A stretch of DNA of 58,209 nt from Gemmatimonadota bacterium (GTDB lineage Bacteria; Gemmatimonadota; Gemmatimonadetes; Longimicrobiales; Gaopeijiaceae), in the NCBI GenBank assembly GCA_022340755.1, contig JAJDNI010000276.1, positions 1 to 58,209 of the forward strand. The letters are read 5' to 3'. The notes under the pieces were generated by a model. It had not been told where the DNA came from, ran no database searches, and saw nothing but the letters and a program-made list of their open reading frames with translations. The first letter of the stretch is position 1. Each line of letters opens with the position of its first letter. The translations under genes were made by a program, and so were the position numbers. Positions 1 to 8,632 of this stretch are shown in pieces.

Positions 1-1578
1 GCGTGGCACTACGGTGACGTCGGCGTACGTGGCGGGCACATCGTGGCCATGACCCCGCGAGGGATGCTGGCCCACGCGTCGGCGAGCCGGCGCGTGGACG
101 CCTCGGGCCTGGTGGTGGCGCCGGGGTTCATCGATATCCAGGGACAGTCCGGTACGTCCTTCCTGGTCGGCGACGGGCGGGACGTGAGCAAGATCACCCA
201 GGGGATCACGACGGAGATCCTGGGCGAAGGCAGCACCCCGGCGCCCCTCAACCCCGCCACCCTGGAGGAGAACCTCCCGAGGGGTCCGCAGCGGGCGGCG
301 TTGGCACGCACGTTCGCCGAGCCCCATGGCTTCCGGAATTGGCTTGAGGCCATGGTAGCCCACGGGATCTCTCCCAACGTGGGTTCCTTCGTGGGCGCCG
401 CGACCGTGCGCGTATACGCGAAGCAGCAGACCATGGGCCCGCCGACCGCCGCGGAGCTGGACACCATGCGCACCGTGGTGCGCCGGGCGATGGAGGACGG
501 CGCCATGGGAATGGCCTCCGCCCTCATCTACCCGCCGGGCAATTACGCCACTACGGGAGAGCTCATCGAGGAAGCCAAGGCGATGTCGCCGTACGGCGGG
601 GTGTACATCACACACATGCGCTCCGAGGCGGACAAGCTGCTGGAGGCTACGGACGAGGCCATCCGCATCGGTAACGAAGGCCGCGTTCCCGTGGAGATCT
701 ACCACCTCAAGGCCGCGGGCAAGGACAACTGGTACAAGGCGAAGCTGGAGATCGCGAAGATCGACAGCGCTCGCGCCGCCGGCCTGGACGTGCAGGCGGA
801 CATGTACCCCTACACGGCGGGCTCCACCGGGCTGAGCGCCTGCTTCCCTCCGGCCGCTTCCGAGGGCGGAAAGCTCATGGAGCGCCTGGGCGACCCCGCC
901 GAACGGGCCAAGATCAAGGCGGAGGTCGAGCACCAGACCTCGGACTGGGAGAACCTGTGCACCCAGGCGGGGCCGGAGAACGTGCTCCTGGTCGGCTTCA
1001 CCAAGGATGCCAACAAGAAGTGGGTGGGGAAGCGCCTATCCGAGGTGGCCCAAACGATGGACACCGACTGGGTGACCGCCGCCATGGACCTGGTGAAGGC
1101 CGACAGCTCGCGCATCGGCACGGTGTTTTTCCTCATGAGCGAGGACAACGTCAAGCTCCAGCTCCAGCAGCCGTGGATCAAGATCGGCACCGACGCCGGG
1201 GGCATGGATCCCGACACCGCCAAGGCCAAGGGCGTGCTCACGCACCCTCGTGCGTACGGCACCTACACCAAGATCCTGGGCCAGTACGTGCGGGAGCAGC
1301 ACGTGCTCAGCCTGGAGGACGCCATCCGCAAGATGACGTCGGCGGTGGCCACCCGGCTGTCGATTCCCGACCGCGGCGTGCTGCGCCCGGGCTTCTGGGC
1401 GGACATCGTCGTGTTCGACCCCAAGACAATCCGCGACACCAACTCCTATGAGGACCCGCACCAGATCTCGGTCGGCGTGGTGCACGTGTTCGTGAACGGC
1501 GTGGAGGTCGTGCGCGACGAGAAGGCCACGGGGGCGAAGCCGGGGATGGTCGTTTGGGGACCGGGAGTGGGACGTTAG
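1..1578 (+). CDS. N-acyl-D-amino-acid deacylase-like amidohydrolase (5' end cut by the window)
   Basis: The reading frame is open from base 1, so the N-terminus lies outside the window; 525 residues are visible. The first residues (GDVGVRGGHIVAM, then VDASGLVVAPGFID) are the usual beta-sandwich start of D-aminoacylase/dihydroorotase-like amidohydrolases, and YITHMRSEAD, EIYHLKAAG and IGTDAGGM are later barrel motifs. The family hydrolyses N-acylated D-amino acids or similar amides with a metal in a TIM barrel. The position where most members have a metal-binding HxH (GFIDxHxH) reads GFIDIQGQS, so this is a variant subfamily and the substrate cannot be stated. Its TAG stop overlaps the TAA stop of the convergent lgt by two bases. 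Confidence 0.85.
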   Translation, partial: AWHYGDVGVRGGHIVAMTPRGMLAHASASRRVDASGLVVAPGFIDIQGQSGTSFLVGDGRDVSKITQGITTEILGEGSTPAPLNPATLEENLPRGPQRAALARTFAEPHGFRNWLEAMVAHGISPNVGSFVGAATVRVYAKQQTMGPPTAAELDTMRTVVRRAMEDGAMGMASALIYPPGNYATTGELIEEAKAMSPYGGVYITHMRSEADKLLEATDEAIRIGNEGRVPVEIYHLKAAGKDNWYKAKLEIAKIDSARAAGLDVQADMYPYTAGSTGLSACFPPAASEGGKLMERLGDPAERAKIKAEVEHQTSDWENLCTQAGPENVLLVGFTKDANKKWVGKRLSEVAQTMDTDWVTAAMDLVKADSSRIGTVFFLMSEDNVKLQLQQPWIKIGTDAGGMDPDTAKAKGVLTHPRAYGTYTKILGQYVREQHVLSLEDAIRKMTSAVATRLSIPDRGVLRPGFWADIVVFDPKTIRDTNSYEDPHQISVGVVHVFVNGVEVVRDEKATGAKPGMVVWGPGVGR

Positions 1579-2405
1579 GTGGGCCCGGCGCCCGCGACAT
1601 AGGGCGGGGGGGCGCCACCTTTGCGGTATAGCCACGCCGCAATGAGGGCCCCCGCGAGGATCATCCCCGCGCATAGCACTTGACCCATGCTGAAGGGCCC
1701 CAACACCAGGCCCAGCTGCGCGTCCGGCTGGCGCGTGAACTCGATGAGGAAGCGCACGATCCCATAGAGGATCAGGAACGCCGCGCCCAGGAGCCCGGGG
1801 CGGTACCACCCCCGGCGGAGCGACCGGCGCTGCAGGACGACGAGGACCAGGAAGACGAGGATCCCCTCTCCGATGGCCTCGTAGAGCTGTGACGGGTGTC
1901 GCGGCAGGTGGAGGGGGTCCGACGGGAAGACCATCGCCCAGGGCAGATGGGTGGGTCGGCCGTAGAGCTCCTCGTTGATGAAGTTGCCCAGGCGACCGAA
2001 GAAGAGCCCGGGTGTGCCGGCGAAGGCCAACAGGTCCCCCAGCTGCCAGAACGGAACGCGGTGGACCCGCGCGAAGATGATGCACGCGGCGGTCATCCCC
2101 AGCATGGCACCGTGGAAGGAGAGCCCTCCGTGCCAGATGCGGAAGAACTCCAGCGGCTGGTCCAGAAAGTGGCCAGGCTGGTAGACGATGGCGTACACGA
2201 GCCGGGCACCCACCAGCATCCCAACCACGAAGTATCCGATGAGCGAGTCGAGATCTGCCTCGGTCATCGCGACCAGGCCGCGCCTGACCCTCCGGAGCGC
2301 GATCCGGTAGCCGACCACGTATCCCACCAGATACATGATGCCGTACCACCGGACCTGCAGGGGTCCGATGTGGAAGATGACCGGCGAGATACGGGGGTAG
2401 GGAAT
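1575..2405 (-). CDS. lgt: Prolipoprotein diacylglyceryl transferase, apparent non-canonical start
   Basis: Lgt transfers diacylglycerol from phosphatidylglycerol to the lipobox cysteine of prolipoproteins in the inner membrane, the first step of lipoprotein maturation. The protein has several membrane segments and the Lgt signature around FFGRLGNFINEELYGRPT. Homology clearly begins before the first ATG (2336): the upstream codons read IPYPRISPVIFHIGPLQVRWYGI, matching the usual Lgt N-terminus (M-I-P-Y-P...IGPL..RWYG). No ATG, GTG or TTG occurs between the in-frame TAG (2427-2429) and that ATG. I place the start at ATT 2405 (276 aa); ACG at 2411 lies 6 nt after a GGAG. The upstream lipoprotein gene ends at that same TAG in the same frame. 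A start at ATG 2336 would remove about 25 conserved residues. Confidence 0.85.
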   Translation of the reverse strand: MPYPRISPVIFHIGPLQVRWYGIMYLVGYVVGYRIALRRVRRGLVAMTEADLDSLIGYFVVGMLVGARLVYAIVYQPGHFLDQPLEFFRIWHGGLSFHGAMLGMTAACIIFARVHRVPFWQLGDLLAFAGTPGLFFGRLGNFINEELYGRPTHLPWAMVFPSDPLHLPRHPSQLYEAIGEGILVFLVLVVLQRRSLRRGWYRPGLLGAAFLILYGIVRFLIEFTRQPDAQLGLVLGPFSMGQVLCAGMILAGALIAAWLYRKGGAPPPYVAGAGPT

Positions 2406-2426
2406 GCTCGTCGCGGGCTCCGGCCG

Positions 2427-3026
2427 CTAGGGCGCCGTGCAGACGATGTCGAACCTGGCCGTCGCCGTCGAATCCTCCACGACATCCACTGAAACCGGAT
2501 TGGCCCCCTGGACGGCGCAGTTGGACGCCACCCCCGTGAGCTCGATGCTGTACGGTCCGACGGGCAGCGACAGCGTCAGGGTCTGGCGCGGCCCCACCGG
2601 GACCGTGTGGAAGCCGCTGTTGAAGTCCAGCAGGTACTGGTCGTCCGGATTGTCTCCGGTGGTTGCGATGGTGATCGCCACGTCACCGTTCGTGTCGCAG
2701 GAGACGTCGAAGGTGAGGGTCGTCTCGGTCCCGGCCGTGATCTGGATGACCTGGGGATTCGTGCTCGTGACCTCGCAGTTACTGGCTACGTCGGTCAGCT
2801 CGATGGAGTGGGCGAGCTCGTCCACCTGGAAGGTCTGGTCCGCACCCGTGGTGATGGGGTACGTGTAGCTCCCGTCGACCGTAACGGTGAACGCGGTATC
2901 CACGGACGTCCCGGTGGCGTTCACGTGGACCGTGACGGTCCCGGTCGTCGTCGTGCTCGTCGTGCTGCTGCCGCAGGCCACGAGAAGTCCCGCCGCCAGT
3001 ACCGCCACCACACGCACGTTGCGCAT
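2427..3026 (-). CDS. Lipoprotein with two tandem beta-rich repeats
   Basis: A 199-residue protein of unknown function starting at ATG 3026, with GGGGAG just upstream. It begins with a classic lipoprotein signal (MRNVRVVAVLAAGLLVACGSS; lipobox LVAC). A threonine/serine linker follows, then two copies of an about 80-residue unit: each ends in a SIELTxVASNCxV segment followed by NPxxxxV and a closing (F)D(V/I)xC, so each unit carries a pair of cysteines. The repeats look like surface-exposed beta-sandwich domains. An unexported start further upstream is possible but would spoil the signal peptide. It is directly upstream of and co-oriented with lgt, whose product would lipidate it; the coupling may be coincidental. 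Confidence 0.75.
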   Translation of the reverse strand: MRNVRVVAVLAAGLLVACGSSTTSTTTTGTVTVHVNATGTSVDTAFTVTVDGSYTYPITTGADQTFQVDELAHSIELTDVASNCEVTSTNPQVIQITAGTETTLTFDVSCDTNGDVAITIATTGDNPDDQYLLDFNSGFHTVPVGPRQTLTLSLPVGPYSIELTGVASNCAVQGANPVSVDVVEDSTATARFDIVCTAP

Positions 3027-3107
3027 CTCGACACTCCCCGATCGTTCCCTCGGCTGCAAACCGGGACCCGCTGCGACCCCGGACTACCGCACAAAGATGC
3101 AACTTCG

Positions 3108-3130
3108 CGGTCCTCTGTTAAGGGGGACCG
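3108..3130. terminator. Hairpin between the aconitase-family gene and the lipoprotein gene
   Basis: CGGTCC (3108-3113) and GGACCG (3125-3130) can form a 6-bp stem 20 bases past the stop of the aconitase-family gene (minus strand). No clear U-run follows. It may be a weak terminator or a processing hairpin. Confidence 0.3.
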
Positions 3131-3150
3131 TCGGCTCTGCCCCCTTCTCG

Positions 3151-5244
3151 CTAGACCGTGGCCAGCTTCCGCGCTCCCAGGGGCTGGAGCTTCTGGCCGG
3201 GCACCCACTGGGTCACGTACCCCGCCACCGCCGAGGCCGCCACCGAGTAGGGTGAAGCCAGGTAGAGGTTCCCCGGGCCGGAGCGGCCGGGGAAGTTCCG
3301 GTTCTGGCTGGAGATGGAGACTTCGTCGGGCGAAGCCGTCACTCCTGGGCCGGCATTGATGCACGCGCCGCACCCGGGCTCGATGAACTCCGCGCCCATG
3401 CGCTCGAAGAGGTCCAGGTAGCCCTGCTCGCGGCAGTACTCCCGCACCTCGATGGAGCCGCACTGGATGTAGCAGCGCACGTCGGAGTGGACCTTGAGCC
3501 CCTGGCCTTCCAACTCGGAGAAGACACGGGCGTACATGTCCATGTCCTCCTTCTTCCCCGCCGTGCACGATCCGGCGTACGCGATGTCGATGCGCACGCG
3601 ATCGCCCTCCAGGTCGTCGATGAAGACGCCGTTGCCCGGGTCGTTGGGGAGCGCCGCCATGGGCTTGATCGTCGCAGCGTCGATCTCGATGACCTTCACG
3701 TACTCGGCGTCAGGATCGGACTGCATGCCCTCCACGAGGGCTTCGGCCTTCGCCCGGTCCATGCCGCGCTCCTTCACCAGGAACTCCACCGATTTGGCAT
3801 CGGCGGCGATGATCCCGGTGAACGCTCCCACCTCGGCGGCCATGTTGGTCATGGTGGCGCGCTCGTCCACGGAGAGCGCCTCCACGGCCGGTCCGGCGTA
3901 CTCGATGATCTGGCCGATGGCCTGACCGTCCTTGATGTACGGGTGCCGGAGGATCTCCAGCATGTAATCCTTGGCGGTGACGTTGGGCGCCGGAGTTCCG
4001 CTGACGACCACCTTGAACGACTTGGGCACCCGGACGCGCACGTCCTTGGTGATCCACGAGTTGAAGATGGCCGTGGTGCCCACGCCGAAGGCCACCGCGC
4101 CGATGGCGCCCGCGTGCGGCGTGTGGGAGTCGGACCCGATGATGATCATGCCGGGCTTGGCGTACTCCTCCAGAATCTTGGAGTGGCAGATGGCCTCCGA
4201 GCCGCCTCTGTGACCCATCTGCTCGCCGTAGAGGCGGATGCCCTGCTTCTCGGCGAAGGTGCGCTGCTTCACCTCCAGCTGGTTGGCCACATCCAGGAGA
4301 CCATCTTCGATGCGCTCCTGGCTCATGACCTTGTCCAAGTAGGCCAGGTGATCGCGGAAGAAGAGGATGGACTCCTTGTCCACGACCTTTGCGTCCATGC
4401 CCACCTTGTCCTCGAAGAAGATCGCGGACATGGGGGTGACGTACTCGTGGCTGAAACGGATGTCCGTGCGGAAGAAGCCGGCCTCGCCGGTCTCCACCCA
4501 CGGCACCCCCACCTCGTTCTTGGACGCGTCCACGACCAGGTGCTTGGCGAAGATCTTCTCCGCCACCGTCATGGGACGCCGGAGCTCCGCGCCGTCGGCC
4601 AGGCTCGCCGGCACCGGCAGCGTCACCTTCCCCTGGAGACGAGCCACGTTGAACTCGAAGAGGCCGCCGTACTCGATGATCTCGCGGGTGATGTCGTCCT
4701 TGCCTTCCGCGAACACGGACAGCGGGATCTCCTCACCGGCCTTGATGCGGTCCAGCACGGAGAAGTCCGTCGTGGTGAGCATGCCCAGGTTCTGGCAGTT
4801 CTCGTTGTAGATACGCTCGATACTCTCTGCCACCACGACCTGAACGCCGGCCATGAGCTCCGCGTACGGGCTCTGCTCCCGGCTGCTTCCCTTCCCGCGC
4901 CGCTTGCCCGCCACGGAGCAAACGAAGCCACCGTCCTTCACGGAGGCGCGCTTCACGGGATATTCGGTCTCCCCCGTGACGCGGTTGGTGGTGCGCAGCC
5001 CCAGGTAGGGGAAGTCGCCGAGGGTCTCGTCGTAGAAGTAGCAGATGTAGGCGGGGGTGATCTCGTCGGTGGAGATCTGATCCCGGAGACGTCCCTTGAT
5101 CTCGTCGCTAAGCTCCAGATCACGGCCCTCGAAGAGCTGCGCCTGGACGAGCTCGGCGTCGTCCAGGAGGTAGAGGATCCGGCCGTCGAAGCGCAGGGTA
5201 GCGGGCCGCTTCTCGATGGGGCGGTCCAGGAGGTCCTTGATCAT
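3151..5244 (-). CDS. Aconitase-superfamily hydro-lyase with permuted (swivel-first) domain order
   Basis: A 697-residue 4Fe-4S hydro-lyase starting at ATG 5244. Residues about 60-170 resemble the small LeuD/swivel domain, with the substrate-binding loop GKGSSREQSPYAE at 117-129. Residues about 230-690 resemble the large LeuC/aconitase catalytic part: GSDSHTPHAGAIGAVAFG (370-387), then YAGSCTAGKKEDMD and CGACINAGPG, which supply the three cluster cysteines, and the C-terminal SSQNRNFPGRSG. In canonical AcnA the swivel domain is C-terminal; in isopropylmalate dehydratase it is a separate protein. The exact substrate (citrate, isopropylmalate, homoaconitate or another hydroxy acid) cannot be decided from sequence; no leuA/leuB or other TCA gene lies nearby. 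It is divergent from the trans-sulfuration gene across a 392-bp spacer. Confidence 0.85.
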   Translation of the reverse strand: MIKDLLDRPIEKRPATLRFDGRILYLLDDAELVQAQLFEGRDLELSDEIKGRLRDQISTDEITPAYICYFYDETLGDFPYLGLRTTNRVTGETEYPVKRASVKDGGFVCSVAGKRRGKGSSREQSPYAELMAGVQVVVAESIERIYNENCQNLGMLTTTDFSVLDRIKAGEEIPLSVFAEGKDDITREIIEYGGLFEFNVARLQGKVTLPVPASLADGAELRRPMTVAEKIFAKHLVVDASKNEVGVPWVETGEAGFFRTDIRFSHEYVTPMSAIFFEDKVGMDAKVVDKESILFFRDHLAYLDKVMSQERIEDGLLDVANQLEVKQRTFAEKQGIRLYGEQMGHRGGSEAICHSKILEEYAKPGMIIIGSDSHTPHAGAIGAVAFGVGTTAIFNSWITKDVRVRVPKSFKVVVSGTPAPNVTAKDYMLEILRHPYIKDGQAIGQIIEYAGPAVEALSVDERATMTNMAAEVGAFTGIIAADAKSVEFLVKERGMDRAKAEALVEGMQSDPDAEYVKVIEIDAATIKPMAALPNDPGNGVFIDDLEGDRVRIDIAYAGSCTAGKKEDMDMYARVFSELEGQGLKVHSDVRCYIQCGSIEVREYCREQGYLDLFERMGAEFIEPGCGACINAGPGVTASPDEVSISSQNRNFPGRSGPGNLYLASPYSVAASAVAGYVTQWVPGQKLQPLGARKLATV

Positions 5245-5636
5245 GCGCGCTCTTCGCTGATGGGGTCTTCGTTCTTGCGATCCGCCCGGCGTTCCGGAAC
5301 GCCTGGGAGTCGACCCCTGAGGGGTCGTCCGCCCGGCGGCAGCATACATACCCACCGCCACGACGGGTCGGTCCAGCTCGGTCACCGTCCAGGAGCCGCC
5401 GGGCAGCGCCAATCTAAAGTCAACGACGTCCCTCGTCGCCCTCTCGGGTGCGCTGGACCGCCAGAACGCGGGCAAACGACCTGGGCGGGTATCCGAGGGC
5501 GGCGCCCGGATTTCGCGATGGAGGACCCCGGGAACTGGTAGGGAGGACATTCGTCTTATCTTTCAAGACCTCCCGTCGCGCGGAGACAGGCATTCCACTC
5601 AGCGCCCCTTCCCGGCGCCACCCGAACGGAGCACCA
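5245..5636. other. Divergent intergenic region between the aconitase-family and trans-sulfuration genes
   Basis: No gene is supported here. It must hold the promoters of both flanking genes. An imperfect hairpin at 5541-5574 (outer GGGAG/CTCCC, inner GTCTT/AAGAC, with a 7-base bulge) lies about 60 bases upstream of the start at 5637 and could be part of its 5' leader. I see no recognisable SAM or other known riboswitch core. Confidence 0.35.
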
Positions 5637-6818
5637 ATGAAGTCGGCAAAGTTGGGCATGAACAGCAAGCTGGTCCACGGTGGCCATCACCCGGACGGCA
5701 GCGGAGCCGTGACGGTTCCCATCTACCAGACCTCCACGTTCCAGTTCAAGAACGCCGCCCACGGCGCATCCCTCTTCGCGGGCGAGGAGGGTGGCTACAT
5801 CTACACGCGCCTCGGCAACCCCACCGTGCATGCCCTCGAGGAGGCCGTTGCCGAGCTCGAAGGCGGCGTCGGCGCCATCGCCACGGCCTCGGGTATGGGT
5901 GCGGTGAGCACGGTCTACATGACGCTACTCGACGAGGGCTCCCACATGGTGGGTACCGCTTCGGTCTACGGGCCCAGCCGGGTCTTCGTGGAAAAGCACC
6001 TGTCCCGCTTCGGCGTGGAGGCCACCTTCGTCGACACCACGAACGTGGACAACATCCGCAACGCCATGCGGCCGCACACGAAGCTCGTCTATGTCGAGAG
6101 CCCGTCGAACCCGGCCATGCAGGTCACCGACATCGCTGCCGCGGCGCAGGTCGCCCACGAGCACGGGTGCCTCCTGGCGGTGGACAACACCTTCGCCAGC
6201 CCCTACCTGCAGCAGCCGCTGGCGCTGGGGGCCGACATCGTGCTCCACTCGGTGACCAAGTTCATCAATGGTCACGCCGACGTGGTGGGCGGGATCCTCG
6301 TGGCCAGGGACAAGGAGATCCTCGGTCGCCTCCACGACGTGATGATCAACCTGGGGAGCAACATGGATCCCCATCAGGCGTACCTGGTGCTCCGGGGCCT
6401 GCGGACGCTGGGGATCCGTGTGGAACGAGCCCAGCAAGGCGCCGAGAAGATCGCGCGCTGGCTCGAGGCACACCCCAAAGTGGCATCCGTCCGCTACATC
6501 GGTCTGTCGTCGCACCCGCAGCACGACTTGGCCTCCCGACAGATGTCCGGCTTCGGGGCGATGCTTGCCTTCGAGCTGAAGGGAGGCCTGGATGCAGGCC
6601 GCACCCTCATGGACAGCGTACGCCTCGCGACGCTGGCCGTCTCCCTGGGCGGCGTCGAGACGCTCATCGAGCACCCGGCCTCCATGACCCACGCCGGGAT
6701 GTCCCGCGAAGACCGCGAGGCGGCGGGCTTCAGCGACGGGCTCGTGCGGTATTCCGTGGGCATCGAGGATGCGGATGATCTTATCGCGGACCTGGACCAG
6801 GCGCTCGCCGAGGTCTAG
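5637..6818 (+). CDS. PLP-dependent trans-sulfuration enzyme (methionine gamma-lyase / cystathionine gamma-lyase family)
   Basis: A 393-residue cytoplasmic Cys/Met-metabolism PLP enzyme. ATG 5637 is preceded by CGGAGCACCA (GGAG, good spacing). The family hallmarks are present: YTRLGNPT (56-63), SGMGA (85-89), the PLP-contacting aspartate in AVDNTFASP (D183), and the Schiff-base lysine in [16 protein letters not shown] (K208). Such enzymes make or break C-S bonds in cystathionine, methionine or O-acylhomoserine. The loop after SVYG reads YGPSR (111-115): the position that is the catalytic cysteine of classical methionine gamma-lyases is proline here, so methionine gamma-lyase activity is not assured and cystathionine gamma-lyase or -synthase is equally possible. 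A strong hairpin follows the stop. Confidence 0.88.
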   Translation: MKSAKLGMNSKLVHGGHHPDGSGAVTVPIYQTSTFQFKNAAHGASLFAGEEGGYIYTRLGNPTVHALEEAVAELEGGVGAIATASGMGAVSTVYMTLLDEGSHMVGTASVYGPSRVFVEKHLSRFGVEATFVDTTNVDNIRNAMRPHTKLVYVESPSNPAMQVTDIAAAAQVAHEHGCLLAVDNTFASPYLQQPLALGADIVLHSVTKFINGHADVVGGILVARDKEILGRLHDVMINLGSNMDPHQAYLVLRGLRTLGIRVERAQQGAEKIARWLEAHPKVASVRYIGLSSHPQHDLASRQMSGFGAMLAFELKGGLDAGRTLMDSVRLATLAVSLGGVETLIEHPASMTHAGMSREDREAAGFSDGLVRYSVGIEDADDLIADLDQALAEV

Positions 6819-6831
6819 CGAGCGGTAGCAG

Positions 6832-6862
6832 GAGGGGACCCCCCTGGTCGGGGGGTCTCCTC
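6832..6862 (+). terminator. Strong intrinsic-terminator-like hairpin
   Basis: A 13-bp stem with one G-U pair (GAGGGGACCCCCC at 6832-6844, GGGGGGTCTCCTC at 6850-6862) around a 5-base loop, 14 bases after the trans-sulfuration gene and followed by pyrimidine-rich TTCTCC. It is the strongest terminator-like hairpin I found in the window. Confidence 0.7.
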
Positions 6863-6982
6863 TTCTCCGGAGCCGCACCGGCTGCTCGCGGACAACCCCG
6901 CGACGCCCAGGGTCGATCTACAATCGTCGAGGGCGTGTGCAGCCGTGCTCCGCCAGCAGAACCATCAAGACGAGGTGAGGAC

Positions 6983-8326
6983 GTGGAACCGGGGAACGTG
7001 AGATCGGGGTCAGGCATACGGACGGCGCTGTACGGGTGTGTTGTGATGGTCGGGTTCGCGTCGGCTCTTCCCGCCCGCACCGTCGCCCAGCAGGCGACCG
7101 ACCTTCCGGGCAGCGACAAGGCGATTTCCGCACCCCTCGACAACGTGTTCAGCATCGGCACCTTCGACGGCGCCGACTGGGAGACGTTCGGGGACGTGCG
7201 GGGCGTCGCGTTCGACGGCGCGGGCAACATCTACATCTTCGATACGCAGAATTTCCGGGTGGTGGAGGTGGACAAGACCGGAAAATTCGTGCGCGAGGTG
7301 GGGAAACAGGGTGAGGGGCCCGGAGAGCTCCGTGTGCCGGTTTCTTTCACCGTCCTGAGGAACGGCACCATCGTCATCGCCGACATGGGACATCGGGCCT
7401 ATGTGATCTACGGTCCGGACGGCGCGTACCAGCGCATGGTCTCGTTCGGCGGCGATGGGAACGTCGTTCGGGTCGGTCAGATCTACCCGGATCCCAGGGG
7501 AGAGAGCGTCCTCACCGGTGGCAGCAGCATGACCGTAAGCATGTCCGTCGGCCCCGGCGGCCCCCCGAAGGGCCCCGAAACCCGACCCATCGAGCGCGTC
7601 GCGCTGTCCGGCGAGGAGGCGATCGGAACCACGCTGGTGGATGCGTGGAAGCCGCCAGTGGACAGCAAGCCTCAGGAAATCTCGGGAGGTGGCCTGCGGT
7701 TCCGCGCGGCCATGGCCGGTCCCCGCACGTTCGAGCCGGGCCTCTTCATGGGCCCCCTGCCGGACGGCGGCGTCGCGTATGCGGACTCCAGCACGTACAC
7801 GGTGAAGGTGACCGACGGCAGCGGAGCGCTTCAGCGGATCCTCCGACGTCCCTTCACACCCAAGCCGGTCACCGAGAGCATGCAGGCGGCCGAGAAGAAG
7901 CGTCGACTGGCCGAGCTCGAGGCGGGGCAGGGACCGCGTGTGCGCATGATGGTCTCGAGCGGCGGCGCTCCCGCCCGGCCCGTCTCCCCGGACGCCGTGA
8001 AGGAGATGATGAAAGGCCAGATCGACCAGATGCAGTTCTACCCCGAGCTTCCCGTGATTATGAACCTCTCCACCGGCTGGGGCGGGAAGATCTGGGTGGT
8101 TCGGAGGGGCGCCAAGCCCGCGGACGTCGGGCCGGTGGACGTGCTAACGCCGTCGGGCCAGTACGTGGGGACGTACGCCACGGGCACGCTACCCTTTGCG
8201 GAAGATCTCGGGAAGCAGAGCATGCAGGTCGCGTTCGGGCCCGATGGGCTGGTGGCCCACGTGGAGAAGGACGAGATGGACGTGCCCAAGGTCGTGGTAC
8301 AGCGTCTCCCGGCGGTTCTCCGTTGA
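6983..8326 (+). CDS. Secreted six-bladed beta-propeller (NHL-type) protein
   Basis: A 447-residue exported protein. I chose GTG 6983 because GAGGTGAGG sits just upstream and because the resulting N-terminus is a plausible signal peptide (charged start, hydrophobic LYGCVVMVGFASA, cleavage near TVAQQA). The mature part contains NHL/6-bladed-propeller blades such as VAFDGAGNIYIFDTQNFRVVEVDKTG, followed by KQGEGPGELRVP, the FxxxGxGPGEL signature of this family. These proteins are abundant in Gemmatimonadota and Bacteroidota, usually periplasmic or surface-attached; the ligand is unknown. A related propeller lies at 47884-49158. The gene is followed by a hairpin at 8363-8391. Confidence 0.8.
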   Translation: MEPGNVRSGSGIRTALYGCVVMVGFASALPARTVAQQATDLPGSDKAISAPLDNVFSIGTFDGADWETFGDVRGVAFDGAGNIYIFDTQNFRVVEVDKTGKFVREVGKQGEGPGELRVPVSFTVLRNGTIVIADMGHRAYVIYGPDGAYQRMVSFGGDGNVVRVGQIYPDPRGESVLTGGSSMTVSMSVGPGGPPKGPETRPIERVALSGEEAIGTTLVDAWKPPVDSKPQEISGGGLRFRAAMAGPRTFEPGLFMGPLPDGGVAYADSSTYTVKVTDGSGALQRILRRPFTPKPVTESMQAAEKKRRLAELEAGQGPRVRMMVSSGGAPARPVSPDAVKEMMKGQIDQMQFYPELPVIMNLSTGWGGKIWVVRRGAKPADVGPVDVLTPSGQYVGTYATGTLPFAEDLGKQSMQVAFGPDGLVAHVEKDEMDVPKVVVQRLPAVLR

Positions 8327-8362
8327 TGTCCTGACATCGATCGGAGGCCACCGGGCGACCAC

Positions 8363-8391
8363 GAGGGGCGGGGCTTCGGCTCTCGCCCCTC
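8363..8391 (+). terminator. Terminator-like hairpin after the propeller gene
   Basis: GAGGGGCG (8363-8370) pairs with CGCCCCTC (8384-8391) around a GGGCTTCGGCTCT loop that can close further; TGTGTGTG follows. It lies 37 bases after the stop. Confidence 0.6.
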
Positions 8392-8632
8392 TGTGTGTGG
8401 GTCATCCCTTCTCTCCCGTCGCCGGGGCCCGTGCACGATCCCTGGGGGCAGCATGCTCGGGGCGGAGGCTCGCCGCCGTCCCCTCGCGAGAGGCCGGCCC
8501 GTTCCGCGTCCAACGGAGATCCAGGGACACCCGTGCCGTGCCGGAGGCGGGCGGGTAACTTCGCTCCCTGTTTCGGGTATGTGCTGGCTCGTCCCCTGCG
8601 AAGGGACGTGTGTGCTACGCGTGGAGGCAGCG
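8392..8632. other. Leader region of the PIG-L gene, no gene seen
   Basis: Together with the preceding hairpin this makes a 306-bp gap. The downstream frame is open throughout, but an upstream start would place a charged, non-hydrophobic stretch before the signal peptide. I see nothing further here beyond presumed promoter sequence. Confidence 0.3.

Noticed and set aside
1036-2349. 437-codon minus-strand open frame over the amidohydrolase and lgt
   Set aside because: It is a frame-shadow of lgt and antisense to the amidohydrolase, without recognisable features.
3487-5541. Long plus-strand open frame (684 codons) opposite the aconitase-family gene
   Set aside because: It is antisense to a fully recognisable enzyme, has His/Asp/Val-rich shadow composition typical of GC-rich DNA and no family motifs.
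5541-5574. Leader hairpin before the trans-sulfuration gene as a SAM riboswitch
   Set aside because: Only one imperfect hairpin is present, without the conserved SAM-I/II/III cores.
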